DNA of 64,000 bases, from NCBI RefSeq assembly GCF_000949135.2, contig NZ_JTAN02000002.1, forward strand, positions 62,001-126,000. Reading direction: 5' to 3'. Position numbers and translations under genes: made by a program. The notes below the pieces were generated by a model. It was given only the letters and a program-made list of their open reading frames with translations. It had not been told where the DNA came from and ran no database searches. Every line of letters begins with the position of its first letter. The first letter of the stretch is position 1. The stretch comes from Burkholderia sp. USMB20 (GTDB lineage Bacteria; Pseudomonadota; Gammaproteobacteria; Burkholderiales; Burkholderiaceae). Positions 25,539-34,263 of this stretch are shown here, piece by piece.

Positions 25539-26279
25539 CTAGAACGGCAACGTACCGGGCGGCGCGTTGCGCACCACCGCGAGTGTCGTGCCGATATGGT
25601 CTTCGAGCGCGAGCGCGGCGCGCGCATCGGCGCGGCGCATCGCGGCCTCGAACAGGCACGTGTGTTCCGCATGCACGTCGCGCTTCGAATCGCCGAGCCC
25701 GATGCACACGCGTCGGTAGCGCTCGCTTTGCTGCGACAGCATGCGCAGGATCAGGTAAGTCCACGGCGTCGCGGCCGCCGAGATCAGCGCTTCGTGAAAG
25801 CGCCGGTTGCACGCTTCCCATGCGGCGCGGTGCTCGATCGACACCGGCTGCTCCCAGGCCGACAACTGCTCGAAGCTCTGCCGCACACGCTGCGCCCATG
25901 CGTCGTCGCCGTGCCGCACGGAGTCGCGCAGCGCATCGACCTCGATATGAATGCGCAGGCGCGTGATCGCTTCCAGATCGTCGACCGACATCGGCGTCAC
26001 GCGAAACCCGCGCTGCCCTTCGGCGACGACCAGCGCATCGCTGACGAGCCGCGTGAGCGCCTCGCGCAGCGTGCCCGCGCCGACGCCGTACACGTCTTTC
26101 AGGTGCTCGACGCGCAGCTTCGTGCCGGGCGGGTAATGCCCTTCGATGATGTGCTGCCGGAGCTGGTGATACGCGTGCTCGCTGAGCGTGCGGGCGTGCG
26201 GTTCGGCGGCGTCGTCGGCGGCCGGTTCGAGCGCCGGCGGCGGATCGTCGAACGGATGGGCGGGCAGGATGCTGTTCAT
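25539..26279 (-). CDS. GntR family (FadR/FCD) regulator, AphS/PhcS-like candidate
   Basis: A 246-residue repressor candidate. The N-terminal winged HTH is LSEHAYHQLRQHIIEGHYPP then GTKLRVEHLKDVYGVGAGTL, with REALTRLVSDALV. The C-terminal FCD ligand domain (about 110-235) has the usual histidine/aspartate metal positions. Its ATG at 26279 follows the DmpR-type gene's stop with one base between them, so the two are translationally close and surely co-transcribed. In Comamonas the GntR proteins AphS and PhcS repress phenol hydroxylase genes, and the position here suggests the same role. The effector is unknown. Confidence 0.8.
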   Translation of the reverse strand: MNSILPAHPFDDPPPALEPAADDAAEPHARTLSEHAYHQLRQHIIEGHYPPGTKLRVEHLKDVYGVGAGTLREALTRLVSDALVVAEGQRGFRVTPMSVDDLEAITRLRIHIEVDALRDSVRHGDDAWAQRVRQSFEQLSAWEQPVSIEHRAAWEACNRRFHEALISAAATPWTYLILRMLSQQSERYRRVCIGLGDSKRDVHAEHTCLFEAAMRRADARAALALEDHIGTTLAVVRNAPPGTLPF

Positions 26280-26280
26280 G

Positions 26281-27969
26281 TCACGCGTCCTCCTGATCCT
26301 GTTTGCGGTTGAGCCGATAGCTGAGCTGCGCGCGGGTCAGCCCGAGCAGGCGTGCGGCGGCCGACAGGTTGCCGTTCGCGCGGTCGACGGCTTCATGCAG
26401 CAGCGCCCGCTCGAGGCCGTCGAGGCCGCCGCCGCCTTGCAGCTGGTCGAGGATCGACCCGCAGTCGATCGACATCGCGGTCGCCGGCCGGATCTGCCCG
26501 GCCCGGTCGACTGTCGCGCCGCCGGGCGAGCCGACGCCGGGGAACAGGTCCTTCGCGTCGACCGGACGGTTCGGCCGCGACAGGATCACCGCGCGCTCGA
26601 TCAGGTTCTCGAGCTCGCGCACGTTGCCGGGCCAGCGGTAGCCGCGCAGCGCGTCGTACGCGTAATCGGTCAGCGTGGGCGTCGGCTTGCCGTGCAGCGC
26701 CGCGAAGCGGTCGAGCATCGCGTCGGCGAGCGGTGCGATGTCGTCCTGCCGGTCGCGCAGCGGCGGAATCAGCACCGGATAAACGTTGATCCGGTAGTAG
26801 AGATCCGCGCGAAAGGTGCCGTCGCGCACCGCCTGTTCGAGATCGCGGTTGGTCGCCGCGACGACGCGCACGTCCACCTTCCGGCCGTCGGTCGCGCCGA
26901 GCCGCTCGACCTCGCCCTCCTGGAGCACGCGCAGCAGCTTCGCCTGCACGTCGAGCGGCAGCTCGCCGATCTCGTCGAGAAACAGCGTGCCGCCGTCCGC
27001 GCGCTCGAAGCGCCCGGCGCGGGCGGTTTGCGAGCCCGTGAACGCGCCTTTCTCCGCACCGAACAGTTCCGACTCGATCAGCGCATGCGGAATCGCCGCG
27101 CAGTTGATCGCGACGAACGGCTTCGCCGCGCGCGGGCTGAGGCCGTGCAGCGCACGCGCGAAGCGTTCCTTGCCGACGCCCGTCTCGCCGGTGAGCAGCA
27201 CGGCGACCTTGGTCGGCGCGGCCGTCTCCAGCAGCGCATAGGCCGCGCGAAACGCGTCGGAGCGCCCGACGAGCCGCGTGCGGCCGTCGTCGGGCGTCAT
27301 CTCGAGGCGCAGCGATTCGACTTCGGTCTGCAGGTCGCGGATCGTGTTGATCAGCGAGTCGGCCTTGAACCACGACGTGATTTCCTCCGCGTCGGGCCAT
27401 TCGTCGGCCGGCTTGCCGACGATCGTGCAGTGCGGATCGTTCATGCCGACGCAGGTCGTTTCCTTGAACAGGATCGTGCGGCCGATGAACGCGCTGGTAT
27501 AGCCGGTCGCATAACCGATCAACATCCAGCACACCGGTTCGGGCTGCGGCCCGAACGTGCGGCGGTGCACGTCGGCTTCCCATGAATGTTCCCAGCGGTA
27601 TTCGCAGTAGAACGCGCCGGTCGCGGGATCGGCCTCGAAACGCAATGGCGTGACCTGCACCGCGCCTTCGAGCATGTGCAGTTGCGGGCCGACGTGGAAC
27701 ATGTCGAACAGCGACGCGCCGCTGCGGATCTCGCGCGCGAGCGCGGCGTCGCGTTCGCCGGCCGCGAAGCCGACCCGCGTGAAGAAACGCCGCGTCTGCG
27801 CGGGGCCGACGCTTTCCATCAGTTCCTGGCGCAGCGTCGCCAGCGCGCCGGCATGCAGCAGCACCATCCGCTGTCCGGCCAGCCAGATGCGACCGTCGCT
27901 CGCCGAAAAATGGATCAGCTTGCGCAGGTCGGTGTCCGGCGGCAAAGGGGGCAGGCTGGGCCGCGTCAT
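26281..27969 (-). CDS. dmpR: Sigma-54-dependent phenol-responsive activator, DmpR/MopR type
   Basis: A 562-residue activator of the phenol operon. XylR_N sensor (about 13-113), V4R (about 130-195), a linker, an AAA+ domain (Walker A GETGVGKE 261-268, Walker B LFLDEIGE 329-336) and a C-terminal Fis-type HTH ending [16 protein letters not shown]. His98 and Trp126 align with the phenol-contacting His106 and Trp134 of MopR. Cys147, Glu170, Cys173 and Cys181 keep the exact spacing of its zinc site. The sigma-54 loop reads GAFTGS instead of GAFTGA (308-313). The ATG at 27969 follows GGAGGAGA. It is divergent from dmpK. Confidence 0.93.
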   Translation of the reverse strand: MTRPSLPPLPPDTDLRKLIHFSASDGRIWLAGQRMVLLHAGALATLRQELMESVGPAQTRRFFTRVGFAAGERDAALAREIRSGASLFDMFHVGPQLHMLEGAVQVTPLRFEADPATGAFYCEYRWEHSWEADVHRRTFGPQPEPVCWMLIGYATGYTSAFIGRTILFKETTCVGMNDPHCTIVGKPADEWPDAEEITSWFKADSLINTIRDLQTEVESLRLEMTPDDGRTRLVGRSDAFRAAYALLETAAPTKVAVLLTGETGVGKERFARALHGLSPRAAKPFVAINCAAIPHALIESELFGAEKGAFTGSQTARAGRFERADGGTLFLDEIGELPLDVQAKLLRVLQEGEVERLGATDGRKVDVRVVAATNRDLEQAVRDGTFRADLYYRINVYPVLIPPLRDRQDDIAPLADAMLDRFAALHGKPTPTLTDYAYDALRGYRWPGNVRELENLIERAVILSRPNRPVDAKDLFPGVGSPGGATVDRAGQIRPATAMSIDCGSILDQLQGGGGLDGLERALLHEAVDRANGNLSAAARLLGLTRAQLSYRLNRKQDQEDA

Positions 27970-28038
27970 GTCTCCTCCGTCGAGATTTCTCGTGATTTTC
28001 AAAGTTTTCGCCAGCAGCGCCGCGGTGAGCGGATCGAT

Positions 28039-28085
28039 TTGATCATTTCATCAAATGCGCTCGACCGAGTTGCTCAAATGATGAA
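28039..28085. promoter_or_regulatory. Twin upstream activating sites for the DmpR-type activator
   Basis: Two dyad-like 16-bp sites: TTGATCATTTCATCAA (28039-28054) and TTGCTCAAATGATGAA (28070-28085). Their starts are 31 bp apart, about three helical turns, and they lie roughly 145-190 bp upstream of the -24/-12 promoter. They closely match the TTGATCA-type activator sites of DmpR/MopR systems. Confidence 0.85.
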
Positions 28086-28227
28086 AAAGGCCGCCGGATA
28101 TAGGTTCCGGCAGGTTCGCCGGCGTGCGTTTGCCGTTCTGGTTAACCGCCATTGTGGATCGCGAATTCGAACTTTGCGTCAGGGCTTTCCCTGAATTATC
28201 GAGATTTTTTGAAGGTCGATCCGAACG

Positions 28228-28243
28228 TGGCACGGATGCTGCA
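28228..28243 (+). promoter_or_regulatory. Sigma-54 promoter of the phenol operon
   Basis: TGGCACGGATGCTGCA: a perfect -24 TGGCAC, 5 bp, then CTGCA matching the -12 TTGCA in four of five bases. Transcription should start near 28254-28256, about 20 bp before the dmpK ATG at 28274. Confidence 0.92.
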
Positions 28244-28273
28244 TTGAAGTCCGGTATGGAGGCGACACCGATC

Positions 28274-28486
28274 ATGAATCAGCACCCGACCGATCTTTCC
28301 CCGCTCGACCCCGGCCGCAAGTGCGTCCGCGTGACGGGCACGAACGTGCGCGGCTTCGTCGAATTCGAGCTGTCGATCGGCGGTGCGCCGGAGCTGTGCG
28401 TCGAGCTGACGTTGCCTCCTGCCGCCTTCGATGCGTTCTGCCGCGAACAGCAGGTCACGCGGCTCGACGTCGAAGCGAACCCATGA
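28274..28486 (+). CDS. dmpK: Phenol hydroxylase assembly/accessory subunit P0
   Basis: A 70-residue small protein, the first of the operon, matching the DmpK family in size, position and the pattern KCVRVTGTNVRGFVEFELSI then LPPAAFDAFCREQQV. DmpK is not part of the active complex but helps load iron into or assemble the oxygenase. I prefer ATG 28274, preceded by GGAGG at 28258, over ATG 28256, which would sit at the predicted transcription start. It is followed 16 bp later by dmpL. Confidence 0.85.
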   Translation: MNQHPTDLSPLDPGRKCVRVTGTNVRGFVEFELSIGGAPELCVELTLPPAAFDAFCREQQVTRLDVEANP

Positions 28487-28502
28487 CATTGAGGAGCAAG
28501 AA

Positions 28503-29498
28503 GTGACCATCGAGCTGAAGACAGTCGACATCAAGCCGCTCCGGCACACCTTCGCGCACGTCGCGCAGCACATCGGCGGCGACAAGACGGCGACGCGCTA
28601 CCAGGAAGGCATGATGGGCGCGCAGCCCCAGGCGAACTTCCATTACCGGCCGACCTGGGATCCGGATCACGAGATCTTCGATCCGTCGCGTTCGGCGATC
28701 CGGATGGCGAGCTGGTACGCGCTGAAGGATCCGCGCCAGTTCTACTACGCGTCGTGGGCGACCACGCGGGCGCGCCAGCAGGACGCGATGGAGTCGAACT
28801 TCGAGTTCGTCGAGTCGCGCCGGATGATCGGCCTGATGCGCGACGACGTCGCCGCGCACGCGCTCGACGTGCTGGTGCCGCTGCGCCACGTCGCGTGGGG
28901 CGCGAACATGAACAACGCGCAGATCTGCGCGCTCGGCTACGGCACCGCGTTCACGGCGCCCGCGATGTTCCATGCGATGGACAACCTCGGCGTCGCGCAG
29001 TACCTGACGCGCCTTGCGCTCGCGATGGCCGAGCCCGACGTGCTCGACGCGGCCAAGGCGGCCTGGACGAACGACGCCGCCTGGCAGCCGCTGCGCCGCT
29101 ACGTCGAGGACACGCTGGTGGTGGCCGACCCGGTCGAGCTGTTCGTCGCGCAGAACCTCGCGCTCGACGGGCTGCTTTATCCGCTCGTCTACGACCGTTT
29201 CGTCGACGAGCGGATCGCGCTCGCGGGCGGCTCGGCGGTCGCGATGCTGACTGCGTTCATGCCCGAATGGCACGCCGAATCGAACCGCTGGATCGACGCG
29301 GTCGTGAAGACGATGGCCGCCGAATCCGACGACAACCGCGCGCTGCTCGCCCGCTGGACCCGCGACTGGTCGGCCCGGGCCGACGCGGCGCTCGCGCCGG
29401 TCGCCGCACGCGCGCTGCAGGACGCCGGCCAGGCCGCGCTCGACGAAGTGCGCGAGCAGTTCCACGCGCGTGTCGCGAAGCTCGGCATCGCGCTCTGA
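28503..29498 (+). CDS. dmpL: Phenol hydroxylase P1 (oxygenase beta subunit)
   Basis: A 331-residue structural oxygenase subunit, the size of DmpL. It belongs to the ferritin-like fold of bacterial multicomponent monooxygenases but lacks the di-iron ligands of DmpN, as expected for a beta subunit. MTIELKTVDIKPLRHTFAHV and WASWATTRARQQDAMESNFEF-type segments are characteristic (the latter reads YYASWATTRARQQDAMESNF here). The start is GTG 28503, five bases after GAGGAG; the open frame upstream overlaps dmpK. It forms the hydroxylase with DmpN and DmpO. Confidence 0.92.
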   Translation: MTIELKTVDIKPLRHTFAHVAQHIGGDKTATRYQEGMMGAQPQANFHYRPTWDPDHEIFDPSRSAIRMASWYALKDPRQFYYASWATTRARQQDAMESNFEFVESRRMIGLMRDDVAAHALDVLVPLRHVAWGANMNNAQICALGYGTAFTAPAMFHAMDNLGVAQYLTRLALAMAEPDVLDAAKAAWTNDAAWQPLRRYVEDTLVVADPVELFVAQNLALDGLLYPLVYDRFVDERIALAGGSAVAMLTAFMPEWHAESNRWIDAVVKTMAAESDDNRALLARWTRDWSARADAALAPVAARALQDAGQAALDEVREQFHARVAKLGIAL

Positions 29499-29535
29499 CG
29501 ACGGGCATTCACCTCACATCCCAAGGATAACCAGC

Positions 29536-29805
29536 ATGTCCAACGTATTCATCGCCTTTCAGGCCAATGAGGACTCCAGACCGATCGTCGACGCGATCGT
29601 CGCCGACAACCCGCGCGCGGTGGTGGTCGAGTCGCCCGGCATGGTCAAGATCGACGCGCCGGACCGGCTGACGATCCGCCGCGACACGATCGAGGAACTG
29701 ACCGGCACGCGCTTCGACCTGCAGCAGCTGCAGGTGAACCTGATCACGCTGTCCGGCCACATCGACGAGGACGACGACCAGTTCACGCTGAGCTGGTCGC
29801 ACTGA
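29536..29805 (+). CDS. dmpM: Phenol hydroxylase P2 (effector/activator protein)
   Basis: An 89-residue cofactor-free effector protein (MmoB/DmpM family) that binds the oxygenase and is needed for efficient turnover. The sequence SNVFIAFQANEDSRPIVDAI followed by VVVESPGMVKIDAPDRLTI matches DmpM closely, ending FTLSWSH. The ATG at 29536 has AAGGA upstream. It lies between dmpL and dmpN, with 37-bp spacings on both sides. Confidence 0.93.
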   Translation: MSNVFIAFQANEDSRPIVDAIVADNPRAVVVESPGMVKIDAPDRLTIRRDTIEELTGTRFDLQQLQVNLITLSGHIDEDDDQFTLSWSH

Positions 29806-29842
29806 ACGCCGCGCTACGCGCACCGACAACACGGAGACACGC

Positions 29843-31393
29843 ATGGACACGCCAACGCTCAAAAAAAAGCTCGGCCTGAAGGACCGCTACGCGGCAATGA
29901 CGCGCGGCCTCGGCTGGGAGACGACCTACCAGCCGATGGAGAAGGTCTTCCCGTACGACCGCTATGAAGGCATCAAGATCCACGACTGGGACAAGTGGGT
30001 CGATCCGTTCCGCCTGACGATGGATGCGTACTGGAAATACCAGGGCGAGAAGGAGAAGAAGCTGTACGCGGTGATCGACGCGTTCACGCAGAACAACGCA
30101 TTCCTCGGCGTGACCGACGCCCGCTACATCAACGCGCTGAAGCTGTTCATCCAGGGCGTGACGCCGCTCGAATATCTCGCGCATCGCGGCTTCGCGCACG
30201 TCGGCCGGCACTTCACCGGCGAGGGCGCGCGCATCGCATGCCAGATGCAGTCGATCGACGAGCTGCGGCACTACCAGACCGAAACGCACGCGATGTCGAC
30301 GTACAACAAGTTCTTCAACGGTTTCCATCATTCGAACCACTGGTTCGATCGCGTCTGGTATCTGTCGGTGCCGAAGTCGTTCTTCGAGGATGCGTATTCG
30401 TCGGGCCCGTTCGAGTTCCTGACCGCGGTCAGCTTCTCGTTCGAATACGTGCTGACGAACCTGCTGTTCGTGCCGTTCATGTCGGGCGCCGCGTACAACG
30501 GCGACATGTCGACCGTCACGTTCGGCTTCTCCGCGCAGTCGGACGAATCGCGTCACATGACGCTCGGCATCGAGTGCATCAAGTTCCTGCTCGAACAGGA
30601 CCCGGACAACGTGCCGATCGTGCAGCGCTGGATCGACAAGTGGTTCTGGCGCGGCTACCGGCTGCTCACGCTGGTCGCGATGATGATGGACTACATGCAG
30701 CCGAAGCGCGTGATGAGCTGGCGCGAATCGTGGGAGATGTACGCGGAGCAGAACGGCGGCGCGCTGTTCAAGGATCTCGCACGCTACGGGATTCGCGAGC
30801 CGAAGGGCTGGCAGGACGCGTGCGAAGGCAAGGACCACATCAGCCACCAGGCCTGGTCGACGTTCTACGGCTTCAACGCGGCGTCCGCGTTCCACACCTG
30901 GGTGCCGACCGAAGACGAGATGGCGTGGCTGTCCGCGAAGTATCCCGATTCGTTCGACCGCTACTACCGGCCGCGTTTCGACTACTGGGGCGAGCAGGCG
31001 AAAGCCGGCAACCGCTTCTACATGAAGACGCTGCCGATGCTGTGCCAGACCTGCCAGATCCCGATGCTGTTCACCGAGCCCGGCAACCCGAAGAAGATCG
31101 GCGCGCGCGAGTCGAACTACCTCGGCAACAAGTTCCATTTCTGCAGCGATCACTGCAAGGAAATCTTCGACCACGAGCCGCAGAAATACGTGCAGGCGTG
31201 GCTGCCGGTGCACCAGATCCATCAGGGCAACTGCTTCCCGCCCGATGCGGACCCGAGCGCGGAAGGCTTCGATCCGCTCGCCGCGGTGCTCGACTACTAC
31301 GAAGTTCAGATGGGCCGCGACAACCTCGATTTCGATGGCTCGGAAGACCAGAAGAACTTCGCGGCCTGGCGCGGCCAGGCCACCCGCAACTGA
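29843..31393 (+). CDS. dmpN: Phenol hydroxylase P3 (catalytic oxygenase alpha subunit)
   Basis: A 516-residue di-iron subunit that hydroxylates phenol to catechol. The ligands keep soluble methane monooxygenase spacing: Glu110, Glu140 and His143 (DELRH), then Glu201, Glu235 and His238 (DESRH). A C-terminal YHS-type segment (about 398-460, with LCQTCQ and FHFCSDHCKEIF) carries structural cysteines. The ATG at 29843 follows CGGAGA. All catalytic residues seem intact. A GC-rich imperfect hairpin of CCCGCG/CGCGGG lies in the 74-bp gap to dmpO and could influence subunit ratio. Confidence 0.96.
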   Translation: MDTPTLKKKLGLKDRYAAMTRGLGWETTYQPMEKVFPYDRYEGIKIHDWDKWVDPFRLTMDAYWKYQGEKEKKLYAVIDAFTQNNAFLGVTDARYINALKLFIQGVTPLEYLAHRGFAHVGRHFTGEGARIACQMQSIDELRHYQTETHAMSTYNKFFNGFHHSNHWFDRVWYLSVPKSFFEDAYSSGPFEFLTAVSFSFEYVLTNLLFVPFMSGAAYNGDMSTVTFGFSAQSDESRHMTLGIECIKFLLEQDPDNVPIVQRWIDKWFWRGYRLLTLVAMMMDYMQPKRVMSWRESWEMYAEQNGGALFKDLARYGIREPKGWQDACEGKDHISHQAWSTFYGFNAASAFHTWVPTEDEMAWLSAKYPDSFDRYYRPRFDYWGEQAKAGNRFYMKTLPMLCQTCQIPMLFTEPGNPKKIGARESNYLGNKFHFCSDHCKEIFDHEPQKYVQAWLPVHQIHQGNCFPPDADPSAEGFDPLAAVLDYYEVQMGRDNLDFDGSEDQKNFAAWRGQATRN

Positions 31394-31467
31394 CCCGCAA
31401 TCGATACGCAACCTTGAACAGGACCCGCGCGCGCCACGGCGCGAACGCGGGCCGACAGGAGACAAAC

Positions 31468-31824
31468 ATGGCCGTCATCGCGCTCAAACCCTACGACTTC
31501 CCGATCAAGGATGCCGTCGGGAGGTTTCCGGCGCCGCTGCTCTACGTGTGCTGGGAAGACCACCTGATGTTCCCGGCGCCGTTCTGCCTGCCGCTGCCGC
31601 CCGACCTGCCGTTCGGCGCGTTGGCCGACAAGGTGCTGCCGCCCGTCTATGGTTATCACCCCGACTTCGCGAAGATCGACTGGGATCGCGTCGCGTGGTT
31701 TCGCTCCGGCGAGCCGTGGACGCCCGACGCAGCGAAGAGCCTGGCCGACAACGGCCTCGGGCACAAGGACCTGATCAGCTTCCGCACGCCGGGCCTCGAC
31801 GGCCTCGGCGGCGCGAGCTTCTGA
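31468..31824 (+). CDS. dmpO: Phenol hydroxylase P4 (oxygenase gamma subunit)
   Basis: A 118-residue subunit completing the (alpha-beta-gamma)2 hydroxylase. MAVIALKPYDFPIKDAVGRF and CWEDHLMFPAPFCLPLP are diagnostic of DmpO. The ATG at 31468 is preceded by CAGGAGAC. It lies 74 bp after dmpN, the largest gap among the hydroxylase genes, and 25 bp before dmpP. Confidence 0.93.
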   Translation: MAVIALKPYDFPIKDAVGRFPAPLLYVCWEDHLMFPAPFCLPLPPDLPFGALADKVLPPVYGYHPDFAKIDWDRVAWFRSGEPWTPDAAKSLADNGLGHKDLISFRTPGLDGLGGASF

Positions 31825-31849
31825 CCGCCACGCGGACGAGCGAACCATC

Positions 31850-32914
31850 ATGAGCCATCAACTTACCATCGAGCCGCTGGGCGTGACGATCGAGGTCGAG
31901 GAAGGACAGACGATGCTCGACGCCGCGCTGCGCCAGGGCATCTACATTCCGCACGCGTGCTGTCACGGCCTGTGCGGCACCTGCAAGGTCGCCGTGCTCG
32001 ACGGCGAAACCGATCTCGGCGACGCGAACCCGTTCGCGCTGATGGATTTCGAGCGCGAGGAAGGCAAGGCGCTCGCGTGCTGCGCGACGCTGCAGGCCGA
32101 CACCGTGATCGAGGCCGACGTCGACGAGGAGCCCGACGCGGAGATCATCCCGGTCAAGGACTTCGCGGCCGACGTCACGCGCATCGAGCAGCTCACGCCG
32201 ACCATCAAGTCGATCCGCCTGAAGCTGTCGCAGCCGATCCATTTCCAGGCGGGCCAGTACGTGCAGCTCGAGATTCCCGGCCTCGGGCAGAGCCGTGCGT
32301 TCTCGATCGCGAACGCGCCGGCCGAGGTCGCGGCCACCGGCGAGATCGAGCTGAACGTGCGGCAGGTGCCGGGCGGGCTCGGCACCGGCTATCTGCACGA
32401 GCAGCTCGCGACGGGTGACCGCGTGCGGCTGTCGGGTCCGTACGGCCGCTTCTTCGTGCGCCGCTCGGCCGCGCGTCCGATGATCTTCATGGCGGGCGGA
32501 TCGGGGCTGTCGAGCCCGCGTTCGATGATCGCGGACCTGCTCGCGAGCGGCGTCACCGCGCCGATCACGCTGGTCTACGGCCAGCGCAACGCGAAGGAGC
32601 TGTACTACCACGACGAATTCCGCGCGCTCGCCGCACGCCATCCGAACTTCACGTACGTGCCGGCGCTGTCCGAAGGCGCGCCGGATGCGGGCGGCGACGT
32701 CGCGCAAGGGTTCGTGCACGACGTCGCGAAGGCGCATTTCGACGGCGACTTCTCGGGGCACCAGGCGTACCTGTGCGGACCGCCCGCGATGATCGACGCG
32801 TGCATCACGACGCTGATGCAGGGGCGCCTGTTCGAGCGCGACATCTATCACGAGAAGTTCATCTCGGCGGCGGACGCGCAACAGACGCGCAGCCCGCTGT
32901 TCCGGCGGGTGTGA
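31850..32914 (+). CDS. dmpP: Phenol hydroxylase P5 (FAD/[2Fe-2S] reductase)
   Basis: A 354-residue electron donor that passes electrons from NAD(P)H through FAD and a plant-type [2Fe-2S] centre to DmpN. The N-terminal ferredoxin domain has Cys37, Cys42, Cys45 and Cys77 (C-x4-C-x2-C-x31-C). The FAD domain carries RAFSIAN and the NAD domain MAGGSGLSSPRSM with the closing YLCGPPAMID. All cofactor motifs are intact. The stop is followed by the dmpQ start after one base, so the two are tightly coupled. Confidence 0.95.
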   Translation: MSHQLTIEPLGVTIEVEEGQTMLDAALRQGIYIPHACCHGLCGTCKVAVLDGETDLGDANPFALMDFEREEGKALACCATLQADTVIEADVDEEPDAEIIPVKDFAADVTRIEQLTPTIKSIRLKLSQPIHFQAGQYVQLEIPGLGQSRAFSIANAPAEVAATGEIELNVRQVPGGLGTGYLHEQLATGDRVRLSGPYGRFFVRRSAARPMIFMAGGSGLSSPRSMIADLLASGVTAPITLVYGQRNAKELYYHDEFRALAARHPNFTYVPALSEGAPDAGGDVAQGFVHDVAKAHFDGDFSGHQAYLCGPPAMIDACITTLMQGRLFERDIYHEKFISAADAQQTRSPLFRRV

Positions 32915-32915
32915 C

Positions 32916-33272
32916 ATGGACGCGGGCCGCGTATGCGGGACGGTCCGGATCGCGCAGACCGACGAGCGCTATGCGTGCGTGTCCGGCGAGTCGCTGCTGG
33001 CCGGCATGGCGAAGCTCGGCCGGCGCGGCATTCCGGTCGGCTGCCTGAACGGCGGGTGTGGCGTTTGCAAGGTGCGTGTGCTGCGCGGCGCGGTGCGCAA
33101 GCTCGGGCCGATCAGCCGAGCGCACGTGAGCGCGGAGGAGGAAAGCGACGGCTACGCGCTGGCGTGCCGCGTCGTGCCGGACGGCGACGTCGAACTCGAA
33201 GTGGCCGGCCGGTTGAAAAAGCCGTTCTTCTGCGGCGCGTCCTGTGCAGGCGCGCCGGCGATCGACAAGTAA
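32916..33272 (+). CDS. dmpQ: Plant-type ferredoxin for catechol 2,3-dioxygenase reactivation
   Basis: A 118-residue [2Fe-2S] ferredoxin with cysteines 43, 48, 51 and 84 in the plant-type spacing. In dmp and xyl systems (DmpQ/XylT) this protein re-reduces the active-site iron of catechol 2,3-dioxygenase after inactivation by substituted catechols. It starts one base after the dmpP stop and ends 25 bp before the dioxygenase gene, matching that role. Confidence 0.92.
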   Translation: MDAGRVCGTVRIAQTDERYACVSGESLLAGMAKLGRRGIPVGCLNGGCGVCKVRVLRGAVRKLGPISRAHVSAEEESDGYALACRVVPDGDVELEVAGRLKKPFFCGASCAGAPAIDK

Positions 33273-33297
33273 TCAGGAAACCAGGAGGAGACACATC

Positions 33298-34242
33298 ATG
33301 GGTGTGATGCGTATTGGTCATGTCAGTCTGAAGGTGATGGACATGGAAGCGGCGCTGCGTCATTACGTGCGCGTGCTCGGCATGCAGGAGACGATGCGCG
33401 ACGCTGCGGGCAACGTTTACCTGAAATGCTGGGACGAATGGGACAAGTATTCGCTGATCCTGTCGCTGTCCGATCAGGCGGGGCTCAAGCATGCCGCGTA
33501 CAAGGTCGAGCACGACGCGGATCTGGACGCGCTGCAGCAGCGTATCGAAGCATACGGAATCGCGACCGAGATGCTGCCCGAAGGCGCGCTGCCGGCGGTC
33601 GGGCGTCAATTGCGGTTCCTGCTGCCGAGCGGGCACGAGCTGCGCCTGTTCGCGAAGAAGGAGCTGGTGGGCACCGCGGTCGGCTCGCTGAACCCCGATC
33701 CGTGGCCCGACGACGTGCCGGGCTCGGCCGTGCACTGGCTCGACCACTGCCTGCTGATGTGCGAGCTGAATCCGGAGGCCGGCGTGAACCGCGTCGAGGA
33801 GAACACGCGCTTCATGGCCGAGTGTCTCGACTTCCATCTGGCGGAACAGGTGATGGTCGGCCCGGGCAACACGATCCAGGCCGCGACGTGGATGTTCCGC
33901 AGCACGACGCCGCACGACATCGCTTTCGTCGGTGGCCCGCGCAACGGGCTGCATCACATCGCGTTCTTCCTCGACGACTGGGCCGACGTGCTGAAGTCGG
34001 CCGACGTGATGGCGAAGAACAAGGTGAAGATCGACGTCGCGCCGACGCGGCACGGGATCACGCGCGGCACCACGATCTACTTCTTCGATCCGAGCGGCAA
34101 CCGCAACGAGACGTTCGCGGGGCTCGGCTATCTCGCGCAACCCGATCGCCCGGTCACCACGTGGACCGAGGAGGAACTCGGGCGCGGGATCTTCTTCCAC
34201 TCCGGCGAGCTGAACGAAGCGTTCACGACCGTCTATACCTGA
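33298..34242 (+). CDS. dmpB: Catechol 2,3-dioxygenase (extradiol, type I)
   Basis: A 314-residue extradiol dioxygenase that opens catechol to 2-hydroxymuconic semialdehyde. It has two vicinal-oxygen-chelate repeats; Fe(II) ligands are His150 (HWLDH), His220 (GLHHIAF) and Glu271 (NRNETFAG). The distal His220-Glu271 spacing equals that of XylE, and a few extra residues lie between the first two ligands. The ATG at 33298 is preceded by AGGAGGAG, the strongest ribosome-binding site in the operon, which fits a highly expressed enzyme. Confidence 0.95.
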   Translation: MGVMRIGHVSLKVMDMEAALRHYVRVLGMQETMRDAAGNVYLKCWDEWDKYSLILSLSDQAGLKHAAYKVEHDADLDALQQRIEAYGIATEMLPEGALPAVGRQLRFLLPSGHELRLFAKKELVGTAVGSLNPDPWPDDVPGSAVHWLDHCLLMCELNPEAGVNRVEENTRFMAECLDFHLAEQVMVGPGNTIQAATWMFRSTTPHDIAFVGGPRNGLHHIAFFLDDWADVLKSADVMAKNKVKIDVAPTRHGITRGTTIYFFDPSGNRNETFAGLGYLAQPDRPVTTWTEEELGRGIFFHSGELNEAFTTVYT

Positions 34243-34263
34243 CCCGCGAAGGAGCGCAGCGCC

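Noticed and set aside
28256-28273. Alternative ATG for dmpK at 28256
   Set aside because: It lies at the predicted sigma-54 transcription start with no ribosome-binding site; the ATG at 28274 has GGAGG upstream.
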